Positions 1-11,202 of a stretch of DNA of 64,000 bases are shown here, piece after piece. The DNA is from Musa acuminata AAA Group (Eukaryota > Streptophyta > Magnoliopsida > Zingiberales > Musaceae). The stretch covers positions 11,232,501 through 11,296,500 of the forward strand of contig NC_088347.1 of NCBI RefSeq assembly GCF_036884655.1, written 5' to 3'. Under the pieces are notes generated by a model. That model was not told the origin of the DNA. It saw only the letters and a program-made list of their open reading frames with translations, and did not search any database. The stretch's first letter is position 1. Every line of letters starts with the position of its first letter. A program made the position numbers and the translations under genes.

Positions 1-1355
1 TATGGAATGACACAAATGATAAGGCAATGCATATAGTAAATTGGGATAGCATTTGCAAACCGAAAGATGAAGGGGGGCTAAACTTGAGAAATACTAGAGA
101 TTGGAATCAAGCATGCCTGGTACAGCAATTGTGGGATCTTTTGCAAAACAAATGTTCCGTATGGTCACAATGGGTTTCTGCTAGGTATCTTTCAAAGGAA
201 TCAATATGGGAAATTTCAATAAGAATATACCACTCTGTAGCTTGGAAAGGAATTTTAAAGGCAAGGAATTGGCTAATCAAACACATTTCTTATGCAATCT
301 CTTCTGGAACTAGTACTAATATGTGGTACGATCCTTGGGTGAATGGGAAGAGTATATTTCAATTATATGGCGACAGAATACGAAAAGATCTTGGGGCTCC
401 CAAAGATTGGAAGGTTTCCGAGTTCATTGCTAACGGTACTTGGTGTCTCCCTAATCCAATTTCTCCCAAAATGTTATCACTTTGGCCGACTATGATAGCT
501 ATTCCAATCAGGAACAACTCTTCAGATATACTTATTTGACCTCATGACAATGGCAAATTTAGTGCCACATCCGCATGGAATCAAATTAAGCAAAGAAATA
601 ACAAGTGGGTCCCAAGCAGTTGGACATGGGATCGACCGGGATCACAAAGACATTCCCTATGTACATGGCAGGCCCTTCTCAATAAACTACCTACATTAGA
701 CAATATAAAAAGAAGAGGTATCTATCATGTTAACCGATGCTCTCTTTGTATGCAACAAGAAGAAACTGTTGACCACCTCTATTTTGCTTGTGATTATACA
801 AAATGGATATGGAAGGAGATTCTCCAGCGATTTGAACTCAATAGACTACCGCAACCAAACTTGCACCTAGAACTATGTGACCTCATGCAATGTTTCTCAA
901 TAAAAGGGCCTCTCACACAACTGGTAAAGGTTACTTTCAGATGCGCTATTTGGTGGATGTGGAAGGAGAGATGCAACAGAATTTTTGAATGTCAACACAT
1001 AAACAATGCTCAGCTCTTGAAAGAGGTTATTAGAGACTCAAGATCCTGTATGGAGCATAATCTCAAAACCGAGCACTTTAACCGAAAAGAAAAAGATATT
1101 TTTATCAAATTTAATTTTGCTATTAGCTAAAAATCTTGGGAATGATAATGTACCCACAGGTAGTTTTGATATAACTAGATAAACATTTTCTATGTTGACT
1201 ATAATTGGAAGTTATAGTCTACAGCATGTGTAGTCATAACTATCGCATTCGCACTCTATGTGTTACTTGGCTTTGTCTATGACTTGTATAGATAAAGCTA
1301 TTTGTAGAAACTTTACACTTAATCAATTTAATTTTACTTACCAAAAAAAAAAAAA
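1..1355 (+). mobile_element. LINE (L1 clade), 3' part, runs off left edge
   Basis: The 3' third of a non-LTR retrotransposon in sense orientation: the end of the reverse transcriptase ORF, a cysteine/histidine zf-RVT motif, about 215 nt of 3' UTR and a poly(A) tail at 1343-1355. It is nearly collinear with 14790-16149 of the full-length LINE in this window, so the two belong to one subfamily. The tail abuts Sirevirus-derived sequence at 1356, so this LINE landed in the 3' noncoding part of a minus-strand Sirevirus. Its 5' end and left target duplication lie outside the window. Confidence 0.92.
3..1130 (+). pseudogene. LINE reverse transcriptase C-terminus with zf-RVT
   Basis: One reading frame is open from the left edge to 1130 except for a TGA at 537-539. 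It covers the region C-terminal to the RT palm (tryptophan-rich, with NWDSICKPKDEGGLNLRN) and then the zf-RVT zinc-binding segment near 735-800 (CSLCMQQEETVDHLYFAC). The protein continues past the zinc motif to the stop at 1128-1130, where the copy at 15125-15763 is frameshifted, so this copy shows the natural C-terminus. In plant L1 elements this region follows the catalytic RT and is thought to help bind RNA or target DNA. The catalytic RT is outside the window. Confidence 0.88.
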
Positions 1356-4069
1356 GTTTTATCATCATGCAAGTTTGCTATTATCAAATATCAACATGTA
1401 AAATTTTGATGTAAGCTTTTGATATCATAATGCAAACATTTCAAGTGTTTATCAATTGTAGCATTTCATCACATGGTAAGATATCAACGCGTAAAATTAC
1501 GATACAAGTTCTTGATATCTTAACGTATGATGCAAACATGGCATAATGCAAGTTTGGCAATCATAGCATCAATTCATATATCTCTCGATGATGCAAGCAT
1601 GACAATCATATAAATTCATATATCTCTTGATGATGCAAGCATAGCATCAGTGTTCATAGCATCAATTCATATATTTCTCCCCTTTGTCATCAACAAAACG
1701 GAGAACGATATAAGCAAATTTTAAGCATAAGTGCTTGTCATTATTCATGTCATAACTACGTTCATGTCATTTTCCAACACTGAGTGATAGGATATCAATT
1801 ATACAAACATCTAAAGGAAAACATGATATGGAGATAGCTTTGAAAACTTCTTCTTTTTTTATCTATTATTATCTTTTTGCATGAAGGAGGAGGACTATTT
1901 GTGATACATGCTATTTGTGAGTTTACTTCAAGTGAAGTTAGAACCGATTAGAGATTAAATCATGCTTCATTTTTACAAAGATCAAGATATGTATGTGAAA
2001 CAAATCCTTGCAAGTAAAAACACTTTTATCCATATTCATCAAATTCATTTCTGAAAAAATATTTTTCACACGATATGTGTATGAGAGATGTATTTGTTAG
2101 TTGATTACATATGTCAAAAATCAATGATATGAACTAAACTTGATATGACATATACTTGTTAAGTTCGGAAGAGAGTAAACTTGATATGTTAGGATCAAGA
2201 GAATCCGAAAATGAAATTTGACTCTTTTTTGCATTCGGACAAGGTTTTGCTATAGATATTCAATTACAATCATGAAGGTAAAGCATGCTTGTTATCATGG
2301 AAGTTTTGTATTCAAGCACATAATTTCCAACATGTAATTGTGTAAAATCATTATGCCAATCAAGTGATTTGATCATTCAATCAAGAAAGTTCAAAAAATA
2401 ATTTTAACACGTTCAATCATTAGGACGTATTTTTGCCATAGTTTTTCAAATAAAATCATGAAGATAAGGATGCTCATCATCATGGTAGTAAGATGGCAAG
2501 TTTACATTTTTAAGACATGCAAGCTAGTAATTTTGAGATGTTCAAGAAAGCAACTCTTGCTTCTTGAAATATAAGTTTTGCTACATGTGCAAGTTAACTT
2601 TTTGCTTCTGCAAGTTATCATTTTTTGGTGATGTTCAATATAGCAAGTTCTACATCATGCAAGCTAGTGAATCTTATTTTAGAACATACATGATCACCAA
2701 AGCATCATAAATTTTAATGATGTGCAAAATTACAAATTTTGCATGTTTGCATTTGTGCATCTTGAGATTTGTAAGATAGCACTTATTGGTGATGTTCAAG
2801 ATAATAATTCCTTTTCTTTTGAGAAGTGTAATTATTTTCTTTCTCTTTTTTTTGAATTATATGAGCTAGCAAATTAGCTTTCAAGCATGTTTTGCTCCCC
2901 CTTTGTCATTGTCAAAAAGAAGGGAAGACCCTTTACGTTAATTTCTAAATTATGACAAAGGTAAATAGCATTGATGAAAATTCAAGTCTTTAATGTCAAA
3001 ACAATTATTTTATCATGAATATTTCATCATTGCATGCATCATTATCATCATATATATTTTTAAAACATATAAACTCATTATTATATGATTCCAAATCATC
3101 ATTCCTATTATTTCAATCATTGTTTCAATCATCTTTATAGCTTATCATGCACAATATGTCAAACCATCTAACATGATACAAACATTTATTTTCAAAGTAT
3201 TTATCACTATTTTCATGTATGATAATAAAGTTTTCATGATACCGAACATTGAATCAATATTTATAATACTTCATTTTAGCAACAACTCATAGCATTTTAA
3301 ATCATGATTCACATCATATGCAATACATCACATCATAATTAAAAAGCTCAAGTATTGCGTGCATCATTGCAAATCATAAATGTTTCATATCATGATGGTA
3401 TCAATTTTGTTAAATTATATCCTACCATGCATAATCATAACTTTTCATTTGTATACATCAAAATAAATTAATGAATATTTCATGTATTCATATCATCACA
3501 TAAGGAATATCAAGAGGATAAATAATTGGGTGATGAGATAAACCTTTCATGAATACAAAGAATTGCATAAAAATCATATCATGAATACAAGGAATACAGG
3601 TCACAATCATTCAAGAGAAAAATCATCATTCATTTTCAATTCATTCAATTTGACAAATCATGATCATGATTTTGATAAAACTCATTAATCATAACTTCAA
3701 ATTAAACATGATTTAATATACTCAAAATCGAGAAATAACAATGGACATCACCATGATACACATTATTACTTCTTAACCATGATTTCATATTTTCAATCAA
3801 AATCATTTTGTTTGTTTATCATAAAATATGCAATATTATCATTTTCGAAATTACTCGCATGATCATAATTTTTTTTTTAAACATTAATTCTAAACTAAAA
3901 AAGAAAATACATCATGCTAGCATCAAGTAATTTCAAAATAATTCAAGAGAGTTGAGTTACTTATCTTGTAGTCGAAGCCCGTCAAAGCCCAATTCGCCGT
4001 TTCACCTTTCGAAGTTCTTGATTCATCCTTGGTTGCCTTCCTCTTCTTTGGTCTCTTCCTTCATTCAAG
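1356..4069 (-). other. AT-rich Sirevirus 3' noncoding region, no gene
   Basis: No ORF of substance. The sequence is AT-rich with many short atcatg and catgat words. Reversed, it matches the noncoding tail of the young Sirevirus, including ctccccctttgtcat-type tracts near 1678 and 2897, which are the complement of the aaagggggag polypurine tracts. The part from 1860 to 2480 is paralogous to 10458-10584 plus 16150-16490 of the host Sirevirus. I see no RNA gene or other structure here. Confidence 0.7.
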
Positions 4070-4864
4070 TTAATTGTCTATTTTATATTTTTGTTTAATA
4101 AACTTATTAAGATTTAGTGTTCGAAGTTCAAGTTCATCATTGTCCTCATCACTTGAGTCATCGCTCAAGTGGTATTCATTTGTCCGGAGTTCCAAATCCT
4201 TCCTGTTCTTTGGAAGGTGACTTTGTTCATCATGTTCATCATGTGCATTGTGCACTATTTCATATATCATCAACGAACTAATTAGTTCTTCAAGTGGTAA
4301 GTTGTTTAAGTTTTTAGCTTCTTATATTGCAGTTACTTTTGAATCCCAACTCTTAGGAAGGGATCTTAGAATCTTATTTACGAGCTCAAAATCCGAAAAA
4401 CTTTTTCCGAGTCCTTTTAGACCGTTGACGACATCCGTGAAACGAGTAAACATGTTGCCAATGGTTTCACTCGGTTTCATCCGGAAAAGTTCGAAAGAAT
4501 GTAACAGAAGATTGATTTTTTACTCTTTCACTCTACTTGTGCCTTCGTGAGTCAATTCGAGTGTCTGCCAAATATCAAATGCGGTTTCACAAGTTGAAAC
4601 ACGGTTAAACTCGTTTTTATCAAGTGCACAAAATAAGGCATTCATAGCCTTTGCATTAAGAACGAAAGTCTTCTTCTCCAATTCATTCCAATCGATCATT
4701 GGAAGAGAAGACTTCGAAAATCCATTTTCGACAAGATTCCAAAGTTCAAAATCCATAGAAATAAGAAAGATCCTCATTTGGGTCTTCCAATAGGTGTAGT
4801 CCATCCCATTGAACATGGGTGGACGTGTAATAGAATGGCCCTCTTGGTTTCCGACGTATGCCAT
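4070..4864 (-). pseudogene. Sirevirus gag fragment (UBN2-like), broken
   Basis: The minus strand opens with ATG at 4864 and encodes a 114-residue N-terminal gag segment (MAYVGNQEGHSITRPP, then YWKTQMRIF) to 4520. This aligns with the N-terminus of the 524-residue gag at 33150. The frame is then lost; gag-like sequence continues to about 4260, and a 67-residue frame to 4070 holds the acidic linker (LSDDSSDEDNDELELRT) that precedes the zinc knuckle in intact gag. No zinc knuckle is present. Gag would form the virus-like particle; this copy cannot make it. Confidence 0.82.
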
Positions 4865-4900
4865 CTCTCTTGGGTTTTAATCCGTTAGAGAGTTAACCCC

Positions 4901-4914
4901 GCTCTGATACCAAT
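4901..4914 (-). promoter_or_regulatory. Primer binding site (initiator Met tRNA), Sirevirus A1
   Basis: The minus strand reads attggtatcagagc directly downstream of the LTR end CCTAACA. TGGTATCAGAGC is the usual plant Copia primer site, complementary to the 3' end of initiator methionine tRNA. Confidence 0.9.
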
Positions 4915-6985
4915 TGTTAGGATCAAGAGCATTAAGAGGGGGGGGGTGAATTAGTGCAGCGGAAAACTTTCTGCGATTAAAACGAAACTGCGTTTGAACG
5001 ATAAAAACGATTTCTATGTGAAAGCCAATTCTAAGCAAGATGATGTTAAAGTCAATCTACGAAGGCAGTTTGCAGCTATGATGAAAACCAGAATATAGGC
5101 GCAAACTAAAATACGACGTTTGTACGAAGAAACCGATTTACGTCTAAATGCTGATTCGTAAATCACTTGATTAGGCAAGATGCAGTTTAAGCAAGAGTAT
5201 AAAGGCAGTTTGCAGTTATGGTAGAGCTCAAAATGTAAACGTAATCTAAAATATGATGATCGTACGAAAAAATAGATTTACGTCTAAATGCTGATTCGGA
5301 AAGTGAAAGGCTTGAAACCCGATCGTATATGCACAAAAAGCAGTAAGCTTTAGAGGAGATTTGCAGTAAATATAATATGCTCAAAGTAAATGCAAACCGA
5401 GATTTAGAGTGGTTCGGTCAATCTTGACCTACTCCACTTTTGGCTTCCTCCACCGACGAGGTCACCGACATCAACTAGAGGCCTTCTTTCAATAGGTGAA
5501 GGCGAACCACCCTTTTACAGTTTCACTCCTTTTGACGGGCTTAGGAGACAACCCTTACATAAATTTTCTCTCCTCTCTTTACAACTCAGAACTTGGAAGA
5601 ACAGAGGGAGAAGAACTTTTGGCCTTTACAACAATTTTGAGCTCTAAGAATCATAGAAAGGATCAAGATTTCGGTGTTAAATTGCTGCCTATTAGTGCTG
5701 AATGGGTGGGGTATTTATAGGCCCCAACCCAGTTCAAATTTGGAGCTCAAAACCGTCAATTCCCATAATTCCGGGATCAAGCGGTTGCACCTCCTGACTG
5801 GAGCGGTTGCACCGCCTGGCAGAGCTCGAAGACTGAGCCTCTAGGCGGTGCTACCTCCTGTCAGGGGCGGTTGCACCTCCTGACAGAGCTCGAAGACTGA
5901 GCTCAGGCGGTTGCACCTCCTAACTTAGGTGATTGCACCGCCTGGTAGAGCTCGAAGACTAAGCTCAGGCGGTGCCACCTCCTGTTAGGGGAGGTTGCAC
6001 CGCCTAGTCTCGCTCGGAGACTGAGCCCAAAGCGGTGCCACCGCCTGGCTAGGGCGGTTGCACCTCACAGTCTCGCTCGAAGACTGAGCCCTGGCGGTGC
6101 AACCTCCTGCCTTGGCCTGTTCAACCGCCTAGTAGAAATCAGGGTCCAAATGGGTTGATCCATTCAGCCCAATTTGGGTTTTTCAGGGGCCCAAATGCCC
6201 CAAGATTAAGTTAATGGGATCACCTCCCATTTCCAACTTAATCAATGTGCTAACTACGATTTTTCCTAAGACATTTACTGCAACTTGCTACGGTGCGTCA
6301 ATCGCTTTTTCCGGCGAGCTTCCGACGAACTTCCGTCGATCATCCGATGAACCCTCGGTGATGCACCTGCGGACTTCCGGCAAACTCCTGGACTTGCGAC
6401 GATTCACTTGGCGAGTTCTGACGAGCTTCTTTGGCAAGCTTATGGACTTCTCGAATTTGTTCCCACAGAACCTCCGACGACTGTCCGAACTTCGGTCGAA
6501 CTCTCGAACTCCCAACATGAACATTGTCTTAACTCCGGCGCAACTCCTGTTGCATATCTTATTTTCATCATAGTTAATCCTGCACACTTCAAACAAAACT
6601 TCGATCGAGACAATTAATCCTAAGCAATTAACCAAGTTGTCCGGCATGTCATTGGTCCTTCGACGCTTCATCTGATTCTTCGGCGCATCGTCCTCTCCTG
6701 TAGCCTATTGCCCAATCGGCCAGTTGACTCCGCAACTTCGATATCCTTGGCACAATACCTGCTCTTCTTGGCCTGATGCCCGAGTCCACGGCCTGAAGCC
6801 TTCTGTCGATACGTCGACCGATCCACCGGCCCGACGTCCAATCTTCTGACATGTTCTTCTGGCACAACATGATTTTCCTACTTTAATTGTCTCGTCCTGA
6901 TCGAAGCATCCTGCGTCACTCAAAATGCAGATTAAATCATAAACATATATCAAGTAGTTTCAACATCAAAATATGAGATTCAACA
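4915..6985 (-). repeat. Sirevirus LTR (minus strand), about 2.07 kb
   Basis: On the minus strand it begins TGTTGAATCTC (at 6985) and ends GATCCTAACA (at 4915), the same termini as the LTRs at 30687-33099 and 37730-40193. It contains a G/C homopolymer near its end (nine G at 4938-4946 on the plus strand), the GGTTGCACC-type repeat cluster (about 5770-6130), a conserved TATA box and the CGGAAGTTCG-rich 5' part (6270-6850). It is shorter than the young copies mainly because the 18-bp ACGT array is not expanded here. Confidence 0.9.
5712..5719 (-). promoter_or_regulatory. TATA box of Sirevirus LTR A1
   Basis: The plus strand reads tatttata inside ggggtatttataggcccc; the minus strand gives TATAAATA flanked by GGGG and CCCC. 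The same motif in the same context recurs in all Sirevirus LTRs here, so it is the likely core promoter for the element transcript. Confidence 0.75.
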
Positions 6986-7742
6986 GTGTATAAGAAATTT
7001 TATTAAAAAAAGATTGCAAAAAGATGGGTTAAGGCAAGAATATATGGTTGAAATTTTCTACAGCAAAGATTTTTAAGTATAGCAGATTGGACATAAAAAT
7101 CAGTGGTTTATATTGATAATTTTTTGATGAAACCAAAGGGAATTCCATTGTTAGGAAGTGTCAAAGCTATCATAAAAATTTCCTAGAGATTTGGATGGAA
7201 ACAACATAGTATTAAGATCGAACAAACAGTGCTATGCGGCGGAAATTTTATGGTGCATATTTTCAAGTATAGCAGATTAGACGTAAAATATCAATGGTTT
7301 ATATTACGAATTTTTTGACAAATCCAAAGGAAATCTTCTGTTAGGAAATGTCAAATATGTTAAAAAAATTTCGTAGAGATTTGGATAGAAAAAACATAGT
7401 AGCAAGATCAAACAGACGGTGCTATAGGGTTGCAATTCTGCAATGTATCTTTCGTCGCAGACATGAAAACTTTATGATGAAAAGTTCATGCAGGAATATA
7501 GGAATAATTATTTTGAGATTTTCAAATAAGGATAACTAAATTGCAGCAGCAATAAGGTAGAAAACCAGAACCTGTTGCAATTCACGGGGAGATCAAAGGA
7601 TGATCCATGGTGGTGGAGATGACGGCAGAATTTGGCAACAATCTCTTAAGCAATTGTGGGAATTGCTTTGGGCGGTTGTGGAGGGTTGATAGATGGCTGT
7701 GGAAGGGTAGTGAGACACCAAGAATGCTACTCTGATATTAGG
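6986..7742 (-). mobile_element. Internal fragment of short-LTR retrotransposon C, minus strand
   Basis: This lies next to LTR C (7743-8132), with a degenerate primer site at 7728-7741 (minus strand ctaatatcagagtagc). The stretch 7430-7740 is the reverse complement of 9824-10136. It includes an approximately 190-bp imperfect direct duplication, about 7055-7235 and 7245-7425, recognisable from 'agtatagcagatt' and 'agagatttggat'. No protein similarity is visible. The lineage of C cannot be assigned from these pieces. Confidence 0.65.
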
Positions 7743-8132
7743 TGTTAGAACCCTTGTAGATTCTAAACTTGGGGTTGATCTCATTAGGGCATCGGTCTCC
7801 TTGGAACCCTATAGGGGTTCCTCCCTCCAAGTTGCTGCTCAAAGGTTGCAGAAAAGATTCATCTATTGCTTATCAAAAGATGAGGAATACATGGCTATTT
7901 ATAGGGTTTCTAAACCCTAAATCCTAATATGACTCTTACTCAAGACTCCTACTTCTAACTAACTCCTAATAGGACTTCTACTCAAGACTCCTATTCCTTT
8001 ACAACTCATAATTCATCTCTAAGAAACAACCTCCTAACCCTAGCCAGCCTCTTCACCTCTTTAATAGGCGTCGGCTTAGGTAGGTTTTACATGAATGTCC
8101 CTCTCAATTATGACTCTCTTAGCTAGAGTCCG
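7743..8132 (-). repeat. LTR of element C, minus strand
   Basis: It begins tgttagaaccc on the plus strand and ends gctagagtcc, the reverse complement of an LTR with TGTTAGGACTCTAGC start and TTCTAACA end, as in the copy at 9484-9823. It has a TATA box (tatttata, 7896-7903) and a telo-box-like aaaccctaa (about 7912-7920). The right boundary is blunt against a gag scrap, so this end looks truncated or rearranged. Confidence 0.75.
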
Positions 8133-8356
8133 TACAAAGACCACTCGAGCATAAGCTCAAGTGATGGTAAACATGAACTCCTCACTATGAAATTTAAAAA
8201 GTTCATGAAAATAGAATTAAAAAATAAAAATAAACTTAAAAAGAATGCAACTACTTGCAATGAACGCAAAAAGAAGGAAGCACTTTGCGAGGAATTGAGC
8301 TCATCCGAAGACGAGGAGAAAATCAACAAAGGCGAGGTGGCAAACTATGCCATAAC
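8133..8356 (+). pseudogene. Sirevirus gag scrap, plus strand
   Basis: The plus-strand frame encodes a lysine-rich segment (MKFKKFMKIELKNKNK), then an acidic stretch (ELSSSEDEEKIN) and VANYAIT. In order this resembles the linker of the intact gag at 33850-34130 (TRKFKKFFKRNK, ASASEEEESNTEQ, VAHYAFMA), but the zinc knuckle between them is missing. It joins directly to a Sirevirus LTR in the opposite orientation at 8357, so this is a rearranged junction and not the natural LTR-gag order. Confidence 0.65.
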
Positions 8357-9386
8357 TGTTAGGATCAAGAGCACTAAGAGTGGGGGTGAATTAGTGCAAC
8401 GGAAAACTTTCTGCGATTAAAATCGAAAGCTGCGTTCGAACGATAAAAATGATTTATGTGTAAAATCCAATTCTAAGCAAGATGATATTAAAGTTAATCT
8501 ATGCAGGGAGTTTGCAGCTATGATGAAAACCAGAATATAGGCGCAAGCTGAAATCCGATGTTCGTACGAAGAAACTGATTTACGTTTAAGTGCTGATTTG
8601 TAAATCACTTGATTAGGCAAGATGCAGTTTAAGCAAGAGTATGAAGGCAGTTTGCAGTTATGGTAAAGCTCAAAACGTAAACGCAATATGCAATATGATG
8701 ATCGTATGAAAAAGCAGATTTACGTCTAAACGCTGATACAGAAAGTAAAAGGCTTGAAATTCGATCGTAAAAGCGCAGAAGGCAGTAAGCTTCATAGGAG
8801 GTTTGCAGTAAAGATAATATGCTCAAAGTAAATGCAAACTGAGATTTAGAGTGGTTCGGTCAATCTTGACCTACTCCACTTTTGGCTTCCTCCACCGACA
8901 TCAACTAGAGGCCTTCCTTCAATAGGCGAAGGCCAACCACCCTTTTACAGATTCACTCATTTTGATGGGCTTAAGAGACAACCATTACAGAAGTTTTCTC
9001 TCCTCTCTTTACAACTCAAACTTTGAAGAACAGAAGGAGGAGAACTTTTGGTCTTTATAACAGTTTTGAGCTCTAAGAATCACAGAAAGATATCAAGATT
9101 TCGAGTGTAAGTTGTTACCTTTCAGTGCTGAATGGGTGGGGTATTTATAGGCCCCAACCCAGTTCAAATTTGGAGCTCAAAACTGTCAATTCCCGGAATT
9201 CCGGGATCAGGCGGTTGCACCTCCTGATTGGGGCAGTTGCACCGCCTGGCAGAGCTCGAAGACTGAGCCTCTGGGCGGTGCCACCTTTGTCAGGGGCGGT
9301 TGCACCTCTCTGCCAGAGCTCGAAGACCTGACTGGGGCGGTTGCACCGCCTGGCAGAGCTCGAAACTTGAGCTCAGGCGGTGCCAC
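8357..9386 (-). repeat. Truncated Sirevirus LTR, minus strand
   Basis: It starts tgttaggatcaagagcacta on the plus strand, the reverse complement of the Sirevirus LTR 3' end. It continues through the U5/R region, the TATA box (tatttata, 9142-9149), the 16-bp palindrome tcccggaattccggga (about 9193-9208) and part of the GGTTGCACC cluster. It is cut at 9386 where LTR C begins. The LTR 5' half is missing. Confidence 0.85.
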
Positions 9387-9823
9387 TGTTAGGACTCTAG
9401 CTTGGAGAGTCCTAATTGAGAGAGACATTCATGTAAAAATGTTAGGACTCTAGCTAGGAGAGTCCTAATTGAGAGAGACATTCTGTTAGGACTCTAGCTA
9501 GGAGAGTCGTAATTGTGAGGGGCATTCATGTAGGAGGTTTTTTCTTAGAGAAGAATTAGGAGTTGTAAGGGAATAGGAGTTTTGAGTAGGAGTCCTATTA
9601 GGAGTTGGTTAGAAGTAAGAGTCTTAAGTAGGTGTCCTATTAGGAGTTAGGGTTTAGAAGCCCTATAAATAGCCATGTATTCCTTTCTTTTCTTAAGCAA
9701 TAGATGAATCTTTTCTGCAGCCTTTGAGCAGCAACTTGGAGGGAGGAACCCCTATAGAGTTCCAAGGAGGCCGATCCCCTAAAGAGATCAACCCCAAGTT
9801 TAGAATCTGCAAGGGTTCTAACA
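9387..9823 (+). repeat. LTR of element C, plus strand, with triplicated 5' end
   Basis: The terminal sequence TGTTAGGACTCTAGC occurs three times, at 9387, 9440 and 9484, each followed by a similar 'gagagtcctaattgagagagacattc' stretch. A single LTR then runs to TTCTAACA at 9823, so the basic LTR is about 340 bp (9484-9823). It has a TATA box at 9664-9671 (tataaata) and a primer site (ctagtatcagagc) immediately downstream. Element C lies inverted relative to its copy at 6986-8132. Confidence 0.75.
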
Positions 9824-10136
9824 CCTAGTATCAGAGCAGCGTTCTTAGCGTCTCGCTGCCCTTCCACAGCCATCCATCAACCCTCTACAACCATCCAAAG
9901 CAATTCCCACAATTGCTTAAAAGATCGTCACCAAATTCCGTCATCATCTCCACCACCACGGATCATCCTTTGATCTCCCCGTGAATTGCAACAGGTTCTA
10001 GTTTCCTACCTTACTGCTGCTGCAATTTAGTTATCCTTATTCGAAAATCCAAAAAAAAAAAAAAAATTTCGTTCCTATATTGCTGCATAAACTTTTCGTC
10101 ACAAAGTTTTCATCTCTACGACAAAAGATACATTGC
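9824..10136 (+). mobile_element. Element C primer site and 5' internal fragment
   Basis: The primer site near 9825-9838 (ctagtatcagagc, one mismatch to the initiator-tRNA consensus) is followed by about 300 nt matching the reverse complement of 7430-7740. A poly(A) run sits at about 10050-10065. The sequence stops at a LINE 3' fragment. There is no ORF. Confidence 0.65.
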
Positions 10137-10457
10137 ATGTCAACACACAAACAATGCTCAGCTCTTGAAAGAGATTATTAGAGACTCAAGATCCTGTATG
10201 GAGCATGATTTCAAAACTGAGCACTTCACCCAAAGAGAAAAAGATATTTTTATCAAATTTAATTTTGCTATTAGCTAAAGATCTTGGGAATGATGCCAAA
10301 TAATGTACCCACAGGTAGTTATAGTCTACAGCATGTGTAGTCATAACTATCGCATTCGCACTCTATGAGTTACTTGGCTTTGTCTATGACTTGTATAGAT
10401 AAAGCTATTTGTAGAAACTTTACACATAATCAATTTACTTTTACTTACCAAAAAAAA
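10137..10457 (+). mobile_element. LINE 3' end, 5'-truncated scrap
   Basis: It matches 15776-16148 of the full-length LINE: the last codons (KDIFIKFNFAIS), the 3' UTR and a short A tail (about 10449-10457). Part of the 3' UTR, from after tacccacaggtagtt to before atagtctacagc, is deleted. I found no clear target duplication. A 5'-truncated target-primed insertion is the simplest explanation. Confidence 0.8.
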
Positions 10458-10584
10458 ATAAGTTAAAACCGATGAGAGATCAACTCATGAAGTTAAAGTC
10501 GATGAGAGATTGAATCATGCTTCATTTTTACAGGTATCAAGATATGTATATGAAACAAATCTTTGCAAGTAAAAACACTATCAT
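10458..10584 (-). mobile_element. Host Sirevirus 3' noncoding segment, left of the LINE
   Basis: This is paralogous to 1930-2020 of remnant A1 (same order of 'gagagatt.aatcatgcttcatttttac', 'caagatatgtat', 'gcaagtaaaaacact'). It continues on the far side of the LINE at 16150. It contains a short internal duplication (gatgagagat twice, near 10467 and 10502). It is the 3' noncoding part of the minus-strand Sirevirus whose pol is at 16470-17410 and 51369-53534. Confidence 0.75.
10571..10584. repeat. Left target site duplication of the full-length LINE
   Basis: aaaaacactatcat, repeated at 16145-16158 (the A part merges with the poly(A) tail). The related site in A1 at about 2017 reads aaaaacacttttat, supporting this as the pre-insertion target. 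Confidence 0.8.
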
Positions 10585-10639
10585 GCTATTTTTACATCAT
10601 TCTGTTGTTAAATAAACCAAGCATTAGTTCCTAGGAAAG

Positions 10640-11200
10640 GATTAGTTCCTAGTGCGACACTGTAGCGGCGACGACACTATAGCGGTGACCAGATCTAGGG
10701 CGACCACTATAGCGATGACGATACTGTAGTGGCGACCAGATCTAGGGCGACCACTGTAGCGGCGACGACACTATAGCGGCGGCCAGATCTCCCTTTGGGC
10801 GATCTGACTCCTGTAGCGTTGGCTTTCTCCCACGGGCGATGGGCGATGACACTGTAGTGGTTTCCTGCAGCGTCGGCTGTTTCCCAAGGGCGACGGTACT
10901 GTAGTGGCGGCGACGACACTGTAGCAACAACGGTACTGTAGCGACGACGACACTATAGCGGCGACGAGATCTCCGTAGGACGATTTGACTCCTACAGCGT
11001 TGGCTTTCGGGCGACGGTACTATAGCAACGATATGATCTCCCTTAGTGGTGATCGGATCTCCTATAGCATCGGCTTCTCCCTTAGGGCGACGAGGCGACT
11101 AGATTTCCCTAGGGCGATGGTACTGTATGAGCGAATATACTACGGCGGTGGCTTTTCCCTATGGAGACGATTCTATAGCGGCGACCAAAAGAGGGATCAA
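10640..11200 (+). repeat. GC-rich tandem repeat 5' UTR of the LINE
   Basis: Degenerate units built on 'actgtagcggcgacgac', 'accagatct' and 'ccctagggcgat' recur many times at variable spacing. Long open frames on both strands here come from base composition and repetition and show no protein similarity, so I do not call genes. Tandem monomers in 5' UTRs often act as internal LINE promoters (known from mammalian L1; inferred here). Confidence 0.75.
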
Positions 11201-11202
11201 AC

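Larger units (their letters stand above)
1356..6985 (-). mobile_element. Sirevirus-like Copia remnant A1, minus strand, gag without pol
   Basis: Reading right to left: LTR (4915-6985), initiator-tRNA primer site (4901-4914), damaged gag (4070-4864), then about 2.7 kb of AT-rich noncoding DNA (1356-4069). That noncoding part is similar, reversed, to the region upstream of the 3' LTR in the young Sirevirus at 36504-37729. There is no protease, integrase or RT, so the copy is pol-less, and its 3' LTR is missing because the LINE at 1-1355 abuts it. The Sirevirus assignment rests on the gag, the repeated agggggaga-type tracts and the palindrome-rich LTR. Confidence 0.8.

Noticed and set aside
1356..4069. 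Possible host intergenic region, matrix-attachment region or centromeric repeat
   Set aside because: It aligns in order, reversed, with the Sirevirus 3' noncoding region; no satellite periodicity is seen.
4936..4948. Possible assembly gap or adaptor at the G/C homopolymers
   Set aside because: The runs are in the same position in every Sirevirus LTR, so they are part of the element, though exact length is uncertain.
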